Shown piece after piece: positions 24,517-36,769 of a stretch of 64,000 nucleotides of DNA. This stretch comes from Nectonema munidae. Taxonomy: Eukaryota > Nematomorpha > Nectonematoida > Nectonematidae. Made by a program: the position numbers and the translations under genes. Below the pieces are notes generated by a model, which worked only from the letters and a program-made list of their open reading frames with translations, searched no databases and was not told where the DNA came from. The DNA is taken from contig JAUIRK010000121.1 in assembly GCA_030549495.1 (NCBI GenBank), forward strand, positions 186,001 to 250,000. The letters run 5' to 3'. Positions within the stretch are counted from its first letter, which is position 1; every line of letters starts with the position of its first letter.

Positions 24517-26125
24517 CAGAGTTTCTCAAGCTGGGGTTCGTGAACCTTTAGGGGTTCGCGAGAAATTTTTTAGGGGTACGCGAGCTTTTAAAACTTACAA
24601 ATATTTTAAATTAAAAAATTGATTAAAAAAGTTAGCTCAAAAAATTACTTCAGATTTTTTCGTCTAACTAAATTTTAAAATGGTTGCACGCATTTATTTT
24701 TTTATTATCAAAAAATGATTTGATTGGTGAAAATATTTTTCAAGATTTTAAAGATGAATTAATGTTAAGAAATAATATGAATTCATTTTTTTGATTTTAT
24801 GATGTATTTGATTTTTTTTATGATTTTTAGATTTTTTAAACTGTTTATGAATTCAATACCGAAAAAAGACAATATGATAAAAGCTACATTCAATTTGGCA
24901 ATACACTTCTCAATAAAAATAGTATAGATTTCCCTCAGTGTGTAATATGCAGGGTTGCCAAGTTTCAGAAATTTTTATGCGGGAGAAAATTTTTCGTCTG
25001 GATGAAAACGGGATGGAACGCATGAAGCAGCTAGCAAGAACTTCGGTTTACCGGCCGAACATTGCTGATGACATTGAAGCCACCTGCAGGAGTTGTGTTT
25101 CTTGTGGAGAGCATCAGAGGAAGCCGTCCAAGCCAACAGTTCAACTCAATATGCGGGAGTCTCCTTGGCAAACCTGAATATGTCACAAAGTTTTATCAGT
25201 GGAGTGCATGAAGCCTTCTTTTTTGAAACGCCATTTAAACAGTTCCTATCCTAATCAAAAATATTAAATTTTTCAAGCAAAAAGAAGAGGTTTAAAAAAA
25301 CACGTTTTCATTTTTCAATAAACTCTTATTCAGTTTAATGAAGCCTGCTTACGTGCATCTTACATGGCATCATTAAGAATAGCACAAGGAGGAAAGCCCC
25401 ATAAAATTGGAGAGAAATTGATAGTTCCTTGTTGTAAAAACATAATAAGTTGTCTCATTGGAAGTGACTCTGCTGAGAAGGTTTCATCAATACCTCTTTC
25501 AAATTATTCTGTTGATCGACGAATAGCAGATATGTCTGTTGATGTCAAGCAACAGGTAATTACAGAAATAAAACATTCTATTTTCGGAAATTTTGCAATT
25601 CAACTTGATAAGTCGACTCACACTGCTTCATGTGCTCAACTTCTTGTATTTGTAAGATATATCAAAATATATCAAGATCTTAAGGAAAATTTTTTGTTTT
25701 TTCAAACATTGAAATCAACAACAAAAGGTGTAGATATTTTCAACCAAGTTTCATTGTTTTTTCAGAAAAAAGGATTAAGTTGAGGAAATGTATGTTCAAT
25801 CACAACACAACGGAGCACTAGGACTAACGTAATGCAAGAAGAATTTTTAGAGTTAGTAAACGACCCTACTGCAAAAGATGCCTTTGAAACACATTCTGGT
25901 CTAAGATGTGTGATATCTACCCCTTTATATCTAAAATAGTTTTGACATCCTTGCTAATGTTTCCAAGTACTTACTTGTGTGAGCAAGGTTTTTCTGCGCT
26001 TTTAAATATCAAGAACAAACATTTTTTTAAAGTCTTTTTAAAGGTGGTGGGGAGTGAATATTTAATAAATAACTTAATTTTTTTTAAGAATTTTTTATAT
26101 AATATGGTTCTCCTAGCTCAGTAAT
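24517..26125 (+). pseudogene. ZBED5-like hAT transposase relic
   Basis: The left end CAGAGTTTCTCAAGCTGGGG with the following GGGGTTCGCGAG phrases is the typical terminus of this hAT group. Coding pieces follow. The BED-finger start PQCVIC lies at about 24,930-24,949. After the inserted unit come CHKVLSVECMKPSFLKRHL (from 25,182), MASLRIAQGGKPHKIGEKL (25,364 on), then IPLSNYSVDRRIADMS, FAIQLDKSTHTASCAQLLVF and TTKGVDIFNQVSLFF. At about 25,975-26,040 FPSTYLCEQGFSALLNIKNK is the C-terminal dimerisation motif. Stops and frame changes separate the pieces, and the segment between the RNase-H-like core and the tail is missing. The right terminus was not found. Confidence 0.85.
24950..25176 (+). mobile_element. 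Small TIR unit carrying a Ty3/Gypsy integrase fragment (fossil)
   Basis: This unit is inserted in the BED-finger codons of the hAT relic. Direct repeats AATATG flank it (24,944-24,949 and 25,177-25,182). Its ends CAGGGTTGCCAAG and (reverse complement) CAGGTTTGCCAAG are inverted repeats. The interior encodes a stretch recognisable as the HHCC zinc-binding part of a Ty3/Gypsy integrase, with key words MKQLART and CRSCVSCGEHQRKPSKP. No other retrotransposon parts or LTRs are present: a broken fragment, younger than the hAT copy it interrupts. Confidence 0.7.
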
Positions 26126-26129
26126 TCCT

Positions 26130-26780
26130 AACATATCCTACTCTTTGGAAGCTTCTTTATGTGGCCCACAAAAATATCTCATAATCAAAAACAAAGTTTA
26201 CTTGAATATTATCTCTCCAATTTTTCAAGGGTATTTAACTACAATGGCTTTCATAAAATACTTTTATATTTAGATGACTTAGACACATGAAATCACGATA
26301 TTTTGATACTGGTATAATGAGTGCGTCTCATGTTTGAATTTATTAAATGAGCGAATCGTATTTTAAAGACTTTTTTAGACGTTTTTGTAGAAGCATTTAT
26401 TGGAGATGTGCTTCTTCTATATGCTCGACTTAATGTTTTAATTTTTTGATGGCCCACCTAAATTTTTCATGGTTATTTTAGCGATGACACCACAAACTTA
26501 GCAAACCTCGTTCCAACTTATTTAAAGTTGGCTAATCATTTTAACTTGGAAACCAAGAACCGAAATCCACTTATCGATTACTGAACCCACTTGAATCCAC
26601 AGAGTACACTTAGTTTAATGGAGCTCATTTTGTATAAGTTGAAATCTTTTAAAAATTTATAGGCAGTGCTTAGTTTCGAGTGGGCGTTTTTAGTAAATGT
26701 ACACATTTGCACAACGCTGATGTGCAGAAGGTATTAGCGACCAATAGAAGATAACTCTGTAAAATCTTTAATGAGATTTT
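26130..26780. other. Possible decayed hAT MITE, otherwise non-coding
   Basis: CAGTAATTCCTAACATATCC at about 26,119 with TGTGGCCCACAAAAATATC at about 26,160, and GATGGCCCACCTAAATTTTT at about 26,449, look like the decayed arms of a CAGTGGTTCCCAAC-type hAT MITE. No duplication could be matched, so the limits are uncertain. Confidence 0.3.
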
Positions 26781-26786
26781 AATTAA

Positions 26787-27205
26787 CCCATTTTAGTTTG
26801 GTACAAAGTAGACAATTTTGATTAATCCCTATTGAATTTCATTTGAAATTCGTGTTCGTTTGCGTTCCTCTACACCAGGGATCCGCAAACTTTTTTACCC
26901 GTCGACCCCCTCATAGAACATTTGTCTTCACATCGACCCCCACCCCACATAAAAATGTTTCATAAAAGCATTAATCAATGTCAACAATTAAGAGAGAAAT
27001 AGAAAGCAAAAATGTTTCATATATCCTACACTATACAATGTTCTAAACTACATTTTAAAAGAAAAAGGATTAAAAAAAAGCATAAAACAATTTGGTAAGT
27101 TTTTCTATCTTATCGACCCCAAAAGATCGGTTATGGACCCCCAGAGGTCGATATCGACCACTTTGCCGACACCTGCAGTCTACACGAACAATAAACCAAA
27201 ATGGG
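26787..27205. mobile_element. TTAA-type (piggyBac) MITE, interrupted
   Basis: CCCATTTTAGTTTGGT at 26,787 and (reverse complement) CCCATTTTGGTTTATTG ending at 27,205 are inverted repeats. TTAA stands on both outer sides (26,783-26,786 and 27,206-27,209). Only about 110 bp belong to this MITE; the rest is a hAT MITE inserted in it (26,876-27,178). Confidence 0.75.
26876..27178. mobile_element. hAT MITE nested in the TTAA MITE
   Basis: CAGGGATCCGCAAAC at 26,876 pairs with the right end (reverse complement CAGGTGTCGGCAAAG). Inner arms carry GTCGACCCC/GGGGTCGA phrases. TCTACAC flanks it at 26,869-26,875 and 27,179-27,185, a 7-bp visible duplication (8 with one mismatch). The body is AT-rich and non-coding. 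Confidence 0.75.
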
Positions 27206-27591
27206 TTAAATTTTTTGGTGAAAATGGTTATCTAGAAGTAAGTTGGTTAATTGAAATCATCGCGTTGAAAAAATAACATTATGCCGACCTCTACTTGAGG
27301 GGCAAGGTATGTGGCAAAGTTTTTAATATAATAACTAATAAACACAACTAAATGATTTTTTTTGCTTTTTCAAGGGGATGTTAAAACAGGAGACTCAACT
27401 AAGCCATAATTAAATGAAGTTTATTGTATTTATGTTCATTAATATTTAACTAAGAAAACTGTTGTAGATAAAGCGATGTACTTTTTAAATAATGAATGGA
27501 AAGTTGTTTTAAGTCCAGTGTTCCTTTCTTCGTTAAATGGAGTTTGGTTTAGAAATGGCATATTTTATTATTTAACGCCCAAATAAAATGC

Positions 27592-28005
27592 AGTCAAATG
27601 TCGTTAATGCGAACAGAAGATTTAAAAAAACTATTTGGATAATGAAATTATACGGATTGTGAAAAAGCAATGATTTTCATGTCAAATTTTATGGAGTTAA
27701 AATAATAGCACAATATTACTGAAATAGTATGCCAATATAACTCAACTATTTTACAAAAAAACTTCAAATGCTTAATATTTATTATTAAAAAATGTTGAAT
27801 GTTTTATACTTCCTCTATTCAAATGTGTAAGAGGAGAACAAAAGATTTAAAAAATTATTTGTATATACGTATAATTCTTCGTTTCGGTTTAATTAAGTTA
27901 TGCTCATTAAAATTAGGTGCGTATATTCAATATATTAGAAAGAAATTTATAGATTATATCCAACTTGTGAATATCAATATCTAATTATGTTCGCATTCAA
28001 GGTCG
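27592..28005. mobile_element. Possible pogo-like MITE
   Basis: CAGTCAAATGTCGTTAATGC near 27,592 and ATGTTCGCATTCAAGGTCGG near 27,985 share an inverted AATGCGAACA core, as in decayed pogo/Tigger termini. The rest is AT-rich with a meaningless short open frame. Weak evidence. Confidence 0.3.
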
Positions 28006-28851
28006 GCAAATCAATTTTTTTATTATTAAACATTTTTAAAATTGTCATATGATTTTCTATATTATAAGTTAACTTAAGTTTTCCACGTTACTTTTTTAAG
28101 GAATATTTGAAAAGAAGAAATATTTCTCTTGGGCCATATAAGAAATGAAACAAGCATTTATTCGCTCTTATGTTAAACTCAAAATGACTAGACCAAATAT
28201 CTGAAAACCAATCACTTAAAAATAAAATCCACGTTTCTAAATTTGTAATAAGCTATTCAAATAGAATCTTTGACAAAAAAATTGAATGCTCATTAATAAG
28301 CTTGATGCATACGATCCCTATTAACAATGAATTATTTGAACAATATAAAACGAAACAACGAAATCATACAAACGTCATTTTTTACAATTCAAAACATTTT
28401 ACATGCTGTGTGATTGATAAAAGTAGGTATATTTTAGCTTCTTACATCCGAAGAAATATTTTTCAGTGAACTATTTAGCGTGTAATTACTATCCAATTAT
28501 CATAAAGAATATTTTAGAGCTAGACAATTAAATAGCAATTAACGTTTAGTTGAGCTCATTATAGATCATTACTATCTGTGATTTAATTATATATTCAAGC
28601 TTCTATACCTTTTGATAGAGCCTATTTTTACTCCTTTTCTCCACTCACTCCTCTCAAATACCGTTCCTAGAAACTATGATACCCTTCTAAACTTAAAACC
28701 AAACACATATGCACTTTGAGCATAATGATCATTAAAAAATATTTATCCAACTTTGAGCCCGGTTGATATGTCAATCGTGGTCTGTATCCCTAAGCGCCTT
28801 TTTTTTGGCTTTGATAGGGATTTCCGTATTTTCTTTCCTTTATATGCTATC

Positions 28852-29006
28852 CAGTAGTGGGCTTCAAATTTTTTGTCAGCCGGTTCTGTTACAAAAAAGT
28901 CAAATTTGTCAGAAAATAAACTGACCAATTTTGATAATTTCTCAATCAACAAAATTCCGTGAGACGGTTCTAACGAACCGGTTCGAACCGGCTGAATCCC
29001 ACTACT
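28852..29006. mobile_element. MITE with CAGTAGTGGG ends
   Basis: CAGTAGTGGGCTTCA at 28,852 and the right end (reverse complement AGTAGTGGGATTCAGCCGG) form inverted repeats; CAGCCGGTTC and GAACCGGCTG repeat just inside. The length of about 155 bp and the end sequence fit a hAT-type MITE. The target duplication is not clear. A minus-strand open frame crossing it is not a gene. Confidence 0.6.
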
Positions 29007-29009
29007 CTC

Positions 29010-31600
29010 TATTAATTTTTAATATTTAGTATTTTTTTGATTGTTTCAAAATAAACATATTTATTTCTTCTTTCTGTCTTTCTTTCTATTAAGTGTTTCT
29101 CTGAACTTTTCTGATTAAGTTTTTTCACTGATTTTTTAGTAGTCTGGACAAATCGCATCATAACCAATCACTTCTACGAACTCGCCCCAATTATTTTAGT
29201 TAATTAAGTTAGTCATTTGATTAGTTTGTTATTGGTATTACAAAAGGCTGAGTTGGTTGCTGCAAGTAGTTTTTGGTGCCAGTTGACTTTAAACCTCTTT
29301 TACAAGTTGTAGGAAGGGTAAAGGCAATTTCATAGCTCCAATTGAGAACTTTCACATTTTTATGGGCCTATTTCTTCGTTATGCTGTATCAATATAAGTG
29401 GTTGGTATAATAGAGCAACATTTGGCAAGTCAATTTTTCAAAAGTTTTTGCCCAATTTGGTCATGGTGAAGAAAGAAGAAACTAAGCAAAACTTATTACC
29501 GGCGCTTCAAGAGGCATTACTTTTTTGACAATATAAAAAATTTGAATCATTATAAAAAATTTTTTTTTTTAAATATTTATCTTCAAATTGACTTTCTGGT
29601 GACTCAAAAATAAAATGAAGTTTGGCTCTATAGAGAAAACTAGAGAGCACTTGCCCATAAATTAAATAGTATTGGGGCTGGTGAATTATTATCGATATAT
29701 TTTAGTTATAGACCGTTCTTATTTACCAGGACAATATCGTGAGCGTTGTGAAGATGAATTGATCTAATGGATATTTCTTTTAATTTATGCCTTATTTTGT
29801 TTTCATAACATTTTACAAAAATACCAAAATCTATATGAGCGTGCGTACAATGAGTTTGTTTTGAGGAGCAGTTAGATTTGCGGCACGATTATTCTGCGAG
29901 TTTCAGTCCTTATAAGAAGATATAAAAAATATTTATGCTTTCAAAAATTAACTTTTCAAAATCGATAGATCACTTGCTCATTCATGTATTGAACAGAAAA
30001 GAGAGTTGCGTATTTCTTCGGCGGCGCATATGATTAAAATGTGCCTGAAGATAAAAACAGTCAAAGGTGCCTCCATGCGTTTGAGCATCGATAGACAACC
30101 AATATAAGTTAAATATAGCAGTAGTAGGATTGAAGATGATATATCTAAGGAATAATTAGACAAAGCAATGTCCAGCTGGTCAGTATAGTGGAGTCAAATG
30201 CAGAGAGGGGAAAAGAGGGCAGTTGCCCCGCGCAATGTTATTCCTTTTTTTCAAGATATAATTCGCTTGCATATAGTTGTATTGGAAATTTAAACAGTTG
30301 AATTGGCCTATAAATTTGTTAGAAGTTATCCTAGAAAAATTAATTTAAAATATTTTTTCCATATAATTTTCAAAATTGCACCCGCCCCTGTGTAGTGTGC
30401 ATAAAAACTAATAAACTTGGTTGTAACTATTTTGAAAAAAAGGTTTAGGTTATCATTCAAAAATTCATTAATTTTATAAGTTAAAGATTGTTTAAATTTT
30501 TCGAATTTTGAGAAAAGTAGTAATATTTTGTTCAAGTTTCTAGGCGATAGACGAATTTTTTATTATTTTAAAACAAGAACATATAGGCTTAGAAAGGGTT
30601 CTATCAGAAGGGCTTTCAAAAGACAAAAGGTTTTATTTTAAATCTCTTTTCATTGATGAATGATTGATGTTACATCACGACCCTACTCATGCATATTTCA
30701 ATTCTCAACGTTTATATGAGACACACACTAATTAATAGACACGCAAAAACACACTATTAACAGTATAGAAATTACAGAGATAGTATTTAGATGTGGAAAA
30801 AACATTGCTATAAAATTTACCAAAAAAATTAATATATTTTCCATCAAAAATGGCGATTTATTTTTATTATTTGAATAATAAAATCAACACTTTGTTTTAG
30901 TCGGATGGTTGAAGCTATGTAGTTGGTGCTTCTGAAATATTACGCGGCATTCTTGACAAAAAGAAATAATTTCTGTCTTTTACAAAATCATTATATCTTC
31001 TTGGAGTTAAATTTCTTTTTTTTGCTTTCGATTTTTAAAACTTATTTTTTAGATTGACTTAACATCTGTCCAATATTTCTATTTTGATATTTTATAAGAA
31101 ATTCATCACTTCTCAAACGGCAGGATACTTGGACGGAACTTGAGAGTTTAGCCTGTTAAAAATTTACTAATGAAAAGTAAAATTGAAAAAATTCCTGAGA
31201 GTACTCTTATCCCCACAATGTTTCTTAGTTCCAACTTCTATTCCATGAGCACATCATAAGATTACCAACCTTTTTTCCCAAACAAGTTTAAAAGATTCAA
31301 AAATACATATATATATATTCTCTATAGTCTATATTATTTAAAATTAGTTTAAATTTCTGAATGCTAATTTTTATTTGTAAGATTGATCTATTTGTATTCT
31401 TATTCATTTCGGAAACTACTTTAGTAAACTCAATAACGAAACTATTTTTTCCCTGTACATAAACTCAATATTGATCTTTCATTTATAAATGTGTAAATTG
31501 TGTCAAATTTGATTGGTAAGCTCTTAATCACTCAGCCATGTGCCATAACTGAATATTTGTACAAAATGAAATCAACCGTGTTAAATTATCTACCATTCTT
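29010..31600. other. AT-rich intergenic stretch
   Basis: No gene recognised. At 30,199-30,391 GGGGAAAAGAGGGCAGTTGC and (reverse complement) CAGGGGCGGGTGCAATTTTG could be the arms of a decayed hAT MITE, but the ends and duplication do not match well. Confidence 0.35.
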
Positions 31601-31619
31601 CATGATGACTGTAGTAATT

Positions 31620-32330
31620 ATTCTACTTTTCAGCTTAACTTGAACGATTTAGTAAACTTTCAACTTTATAATAAAAACATGAATTCCCACATTTTCCTGT
31701 TTTTACATATAATGATATTATTTCAGACAAAAATGGTGTATCTATTTTCAGTTTAAACATACAATATCTTAATGCTAAATTTTCGGAACTTGAAGTATTT
31801 TTTGATAAACTTAACTCCAAATTGTCTAGACCCGTTTCGATCATTTATCTGCAAGAAACATCAATCGGAAAATTTGATTTTAATATTTTATCACTTTGTA
31901 TCATTTCCAAAAATTATCTCAAAACACGGAGGTTTAGCTTTTTATTCATCATTCAGCTTCAATTAAACCAAGTTCCTCAGATTCTTTCAACAAACTCTGT
32001 GTGTTCTCTTCCAACAAAGTATTTATTAATTCTTGCAAATTTCATTTGGACAATTTTTATCGTTTTCTAAACCAAAACGTAACAGATATGGAAACGTTTA
32101 ATTTCAATTTTTATGATTACCTAAATAAGCTATCAAGTAACTCTATTAACATCATACTACGGGATTTAACTATATCATGCTTTTTTCCACTACTCTTTTG
32201 TTCCATTTTTTTATATACATTCGCTTTTAAGTGGCTCTCTTTTTGATAATATCTTTATTCGCGATAATATATCCAAACACAAATGATGTGTGATAAACAC
32301 AGCTTTATCCTACCATCTACCAATACTTAT
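31620..32330 (+). pseudogene. CR1/Jockey-group LINE endonuclease relic
   Basis: Words of an apurinic endonuclease domain follow each other in shifting frames. NIQYLNAKFSELEVF, then RPVSIIYLQET (the catalytic Glu block, usually LQETW), then VSFPKIISKHGGLAFY, then a LFDNIFIRDN phrase near 32,235-32,270. The wording parallels the intact LINE at 53.7 kb (FNILSMNVQSIRAKF, LALQETW, ISQHGGLCFF) but is clearly a different, older copy. No reverse transcriptase follows before the hAT relic begins at 33.0 kb. Confidence 0.65.
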
Positions 32331-34559
32331 ATGTGTATAAATCAAATGATAAAAATTCATAACTAAAGTTTACTGCAATGAAGCCCGTTTATTATAAACT
32401 TGGTTCAGAATCACAATTTGTCTGTTTCCAATACTTGTTCAAATAATGCATCCATACTTATTGACTACATTAATAATAAACAAGTTGTTTATTTTTTTTC
32501 AACTTATTTCTCCTACTTTCACATGTTTAATCAAAAATTTAGCCATTCAGTCATTCCAAACGTATGCTATTGTCTCAACGAACAATAAAATGAAAAAGGG
32601 GATGTTACAATGGCATGAAGTGGTAAGGTTTTATCGTCTAGGAAGTTTGACCACCTTGCATCTTTCATTCCGCGCCTATTTAGTGAAATAACGAACAAAT
32701 AAAAGCTACAAGACACACACTCAGTAGTAGAACAACCACACGAGAAATATTTGACAATGGGGACAATTTTTTTTACAACACATAGTATTAAGTCTAAATA
32801 TAATTTGATTATGTACTACTGCGCTATTGCAAATCTTTGTTGTTGTTCGGGTTTTCAGAATCGGGTTAAGAGAAAATCAATTTTTCAAAACAAAATTTAA
32901 CGTTATATATTATTCATTTAACAAAATTAATTATTTTTATTTTATATTTTTTTTTGTTTTCACTTTCCTCTTATAATCAAAATGGCTCGTTTGAGCACAG
33001 TTTATAATTATTTTAAAGAAGAAAAAATACCTTTGTTTGTTTGGTTGAAATAAATGATGAAAGAATTTGTAATAATGAAATAAGACAGTTAAAAACTGGT
33101 AGCTCTTCTTCAAATTTGAAACGACATCTCCAAATATACCATAAAAATATTTACGCTTTAGTAGAAACAAAAGACAAAGAATTTTTATCGAAAAAACCGA
33201 AAATTGATAATTGTCAAGGTAATATTTTAGAATACTTTCCAAAATCTCATTTATCTGCAAGCAGCAATGTTTCAAAAAAAATTTCAAAACTGGAATATTG
33301 AACATGATTGTTTATAATGGTGTTTCTCTAAGTTTTTTTCAAGGAGAAGGTTTTCAAATTATTAATGGTGAATTGCCAAAAAAGTTAGAAGTTTCCATTG
33401 GTCGTGAAGCAATTCGAGCTTTATTATTAAAAAAATTTGATGAAGAAAAACTTTTATTGAAAAATTTGTTTTATAAAAAAATGCTCTTTTTAAAGTTTGA
33501 TAGTGTAACTAGAGTGAGACTACACTTTCTTGGAATTACAGTTCAATTTTGGTGTGATAAAAATGGGTGTACTGAAAAAGTTTTAGCTTTGGTCGATACA
33601 CATTCTTATAAGGATGCAAATAATATTAAAAGTCTTGTTTTTAATGTTTTAAAAGAGTTTAATTTAATAAAAAAGAAATACTTGGATGTGTTGTGGACAA
33701 TGCTGCTAATATGGCACGGACTGTTAAACTGTTAAAGTTCGGACACTTCTGATTCTGAATATGAAAATGATAATCAAGAACAACTGTTATATACGGATCA
33801 AATATATCATATGAGATGTGTGGAGCACACTCTGCAACTTGGAGTAGTCGATGGTCTTAAAAATGGGAAAGTTTTCTAAATAAAGTGAGAGGTGTAGCTT
33901 CACGTTTACGCGCTTCTCATTCTGATGCCATTTTAAAAAGAAGATCTGGTAAGGGTATGGTGATAGACACGGCAACCAGATAGGGCAGTACGTTTTTAAT
34001 GTTAAAAAGACGTTCTGAGTTAAAAACTTTTATTCAAGATTTGGCTTTACATGAAGTTGAACTTGATGAGAATGAATGGGAACTAGTTCATTTAATTATT
34101 TCAATACTTGAGATTCCCTATCAAACAACTTTGTCTTTTCAACGTCAATGTATTACTCCAGGTGAAATATTTTTAAAGTGGAGGAAGACGATTTTTGATT
34201 TAACCCTATTACGCCCCCCTTCATTAAAAAATTAATTGTAGAAAATTAGCTGAATCATATCCCTTCAAATTTTGTGACTTTTCCTAAAATCACTAGCGGC
34301 ATCTTTTGAAACCATTTTCATGGTAGTTGAATGACCCTTTCATGTCCAAAACTGTCAATCAAAATTAAAAATTTTCAGCAAAATTTTGATATTATCTGTA
34401 AACGTTATAACTTAGGATCTATATTATATAATACCATGAAAATCTATAATTATATACAGTTTGGAACGCATAACACTTTATATATTTAATTTTTTCAATA
34501 ATCATGGCTCTTTTTAGAAAATGTCAATCAAAATTTTGATTGATCAAAAATATATCTAA

Positions 34560-35510
34560 TAAAATATACCTTCAAATTTTACATAAATTATATGTTTTTA
34601 TACTAAATCGGTCATGCTGTTTTCATTTCTAGACTCATTTTTTACATTTAGGATTTGAAAATACCTATAAGTGTTAATCAAATTTGCGGTTTACTTCTGA
34701 AAATTGTCTCTAAAAACATTTCTTTACATTTTACATAAATATATGTTTTATACCAAATCGATCATGTTGTTTTCATTTCTGGACCCATTTTTTACATTTA
34801 GGATTTTAAAATACCAATAAGTGTTAATTAAATTTGCGGTTTATTTCTGAAAATTGTCTCCAAAAAACATTCCTTCGCATTTTACATAAAATATATGTTA
34901 TACTAAATCGGCCATGCTGGTTTCATTTCTGGACTCATTTTTTACGTTTAGGATCTGAAAATACTATAAGTGTTAATCAAATTTGCGGTTTACTTCTAAA
35001 AAGTATCTCCAAAAACATTCATTCAAATTTTACAATGAAATATATGTGTTATACTAAATCGGCCATGCTGGTTTCATTTCTGGACTCATTTTTTACGTTT
35101 AGGATGTAAAAATACCAATAAGTGTTAATTAAATTTGCGGTTTATGTCTGAAAACTATATTCCAAAATATTGTCTCTAATTTTACATGAAATATATGTTT
35201 TTATACCAATTCGACCATAATAATTTTTATTTCTGAAATCATTTTTTGCATTTAGAGGTTTTATATGTCTGAAAGTGTCAATCAAATATTCGATTAACGT
35301 CTAATGTCTACAGAAATATTTTTGAAATTTAAATTAAATATCTGTTTTTATGCCAAATGGAAGATGCTGGTTTCATTTTTGGACTCAGGTTTGGCATTTA
35401 TGGTTTTAAAATATCTGAAAGCTTCAATTAGATTTGCGGTTTACTTCTAGATACTGTCTTCAAAAATATTTTCAAAAAAATAAAATATCTGTTTTATACC
35501 AAATTGACTA
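34560..35510 (+). repeat. Left tandem array of the TTAA element, copy 1
   Basis: Units of about 150 bp are marked by ATATGTTTTTATACCAAATC, then CATGCTG, then TTTCATTTCTGGACTCATTT, TTTAGGAT, and GTGTTAATCAAATTTGCGGT. They restart near 34,580, 34,735, 34,890, 35,040, 35,190, 35,345 and 35,490. Divergence increases toward the right. The unit is unrelated to that of the right array. Confidence 0.8.
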
Positions 35511-36769
35511 TGCTTATTTTATTTCTGTACAGGATTTTGGATAACACAGTTAAAAAATATCTCGAAGTGGCAATTGAATTAGTAATGTATGCCTGAAAAT
35601 CAGTTCTGAAAAAATTTTCAAAAAATGAGTGCATATTAGGTATATAGTAAAAATATACTTTTTTTGTATATTTTGGATTATAATACTTTCTACAATCATC
35701 TTGAGTATGAAATATTTATTAAAAATAAACAAAACGTATTATAAAATCTTTTGAAAATTTGTATGAGATAAGGAACCAAGTTGAAAACTAATTGAAAAAA
35801 GAACATGTGATCAAAACAAATAATTGAAAAAAAATGTATATTGACTAAATGGAAGATCTACCATGTTCTAATGAACTAGGAAGTGGGTTAATTATATAAT
35901 ATTAGATTCAAAAAAGATTTTGACTGTGAAAAAGAAGTTCCTCTTTTACAAATGAAAAAATCTATAGCTTATCATCTAGGATTACAATTAACATTTAGCT
36001 AAGATGGGTAGGAAATCTGAAAATTTAGAATAGGTCAGATTTATCAAAAATGACATAGATGCCAATATGTGAAAATTTAGTCACTATCAAGATATTTTTA
36101 ATTTAAATTGAATTTGTCCATCTTTTTCCTTTTGCATCAAAGAGATAATTTTTTAGATGAAGGACGTGGACAACTTTTTGTAATTGAACAATGAACATCA
36201 CGAATGATTCATCAGAAAAAAACCTTTGAAATGAGATTGGTTGACAAATATTCAGGCCTGATAATAAAATACACGATACTGATTAAAAAGTCTAAGATCA
36301 CCAAGAAGATTCTTTAATCAGAATGCTTTGAGAGAGGAAAAAAGTAATTTTATCATTATAAAAAAATTTTCGAACACACATTGAAGAATATAAATTTCTA
36401 ATGAAAAAAGAGCTACCAAGAAAGGATCATCATAGAATGAATATTATAATTTACATACTGTAAATTATAATATGACGTAGAGACTACGAGCCGATAACGA
36501 ATTTGTAGCCAAAAAGATGGATTTCATATCGAGTTACATAAGTTACTGTTGAATGAAATATTTTGAGTGAATTAAATACCTAAAGTTGGTTTATTAAATA
36601 AATTAAGAAAATAATTAGCAGAGAAATACTGCTAGTAGAAGTTATTTTTATATTTATATATTTGACATTGATTTACAGGCTTTATTCATTTCATAAAAAA
36701 TGAACACCACCATTTAATTCTACATACTTGAAATGTATAAAAACTTTTTATAAGAATAAACATTTTAAT

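Noticed and set aside
24950-25176. Presence of a full LTR retrotransposon at this site
   Set aside because: Only a short integrase fragment is present; no LTRs, gag, protease or reverse transcriptase are nearby.
34834-35109. 91-codon frame with repeating wording
   Set aside because: It is a read-through of three tandem array units, not a gene.
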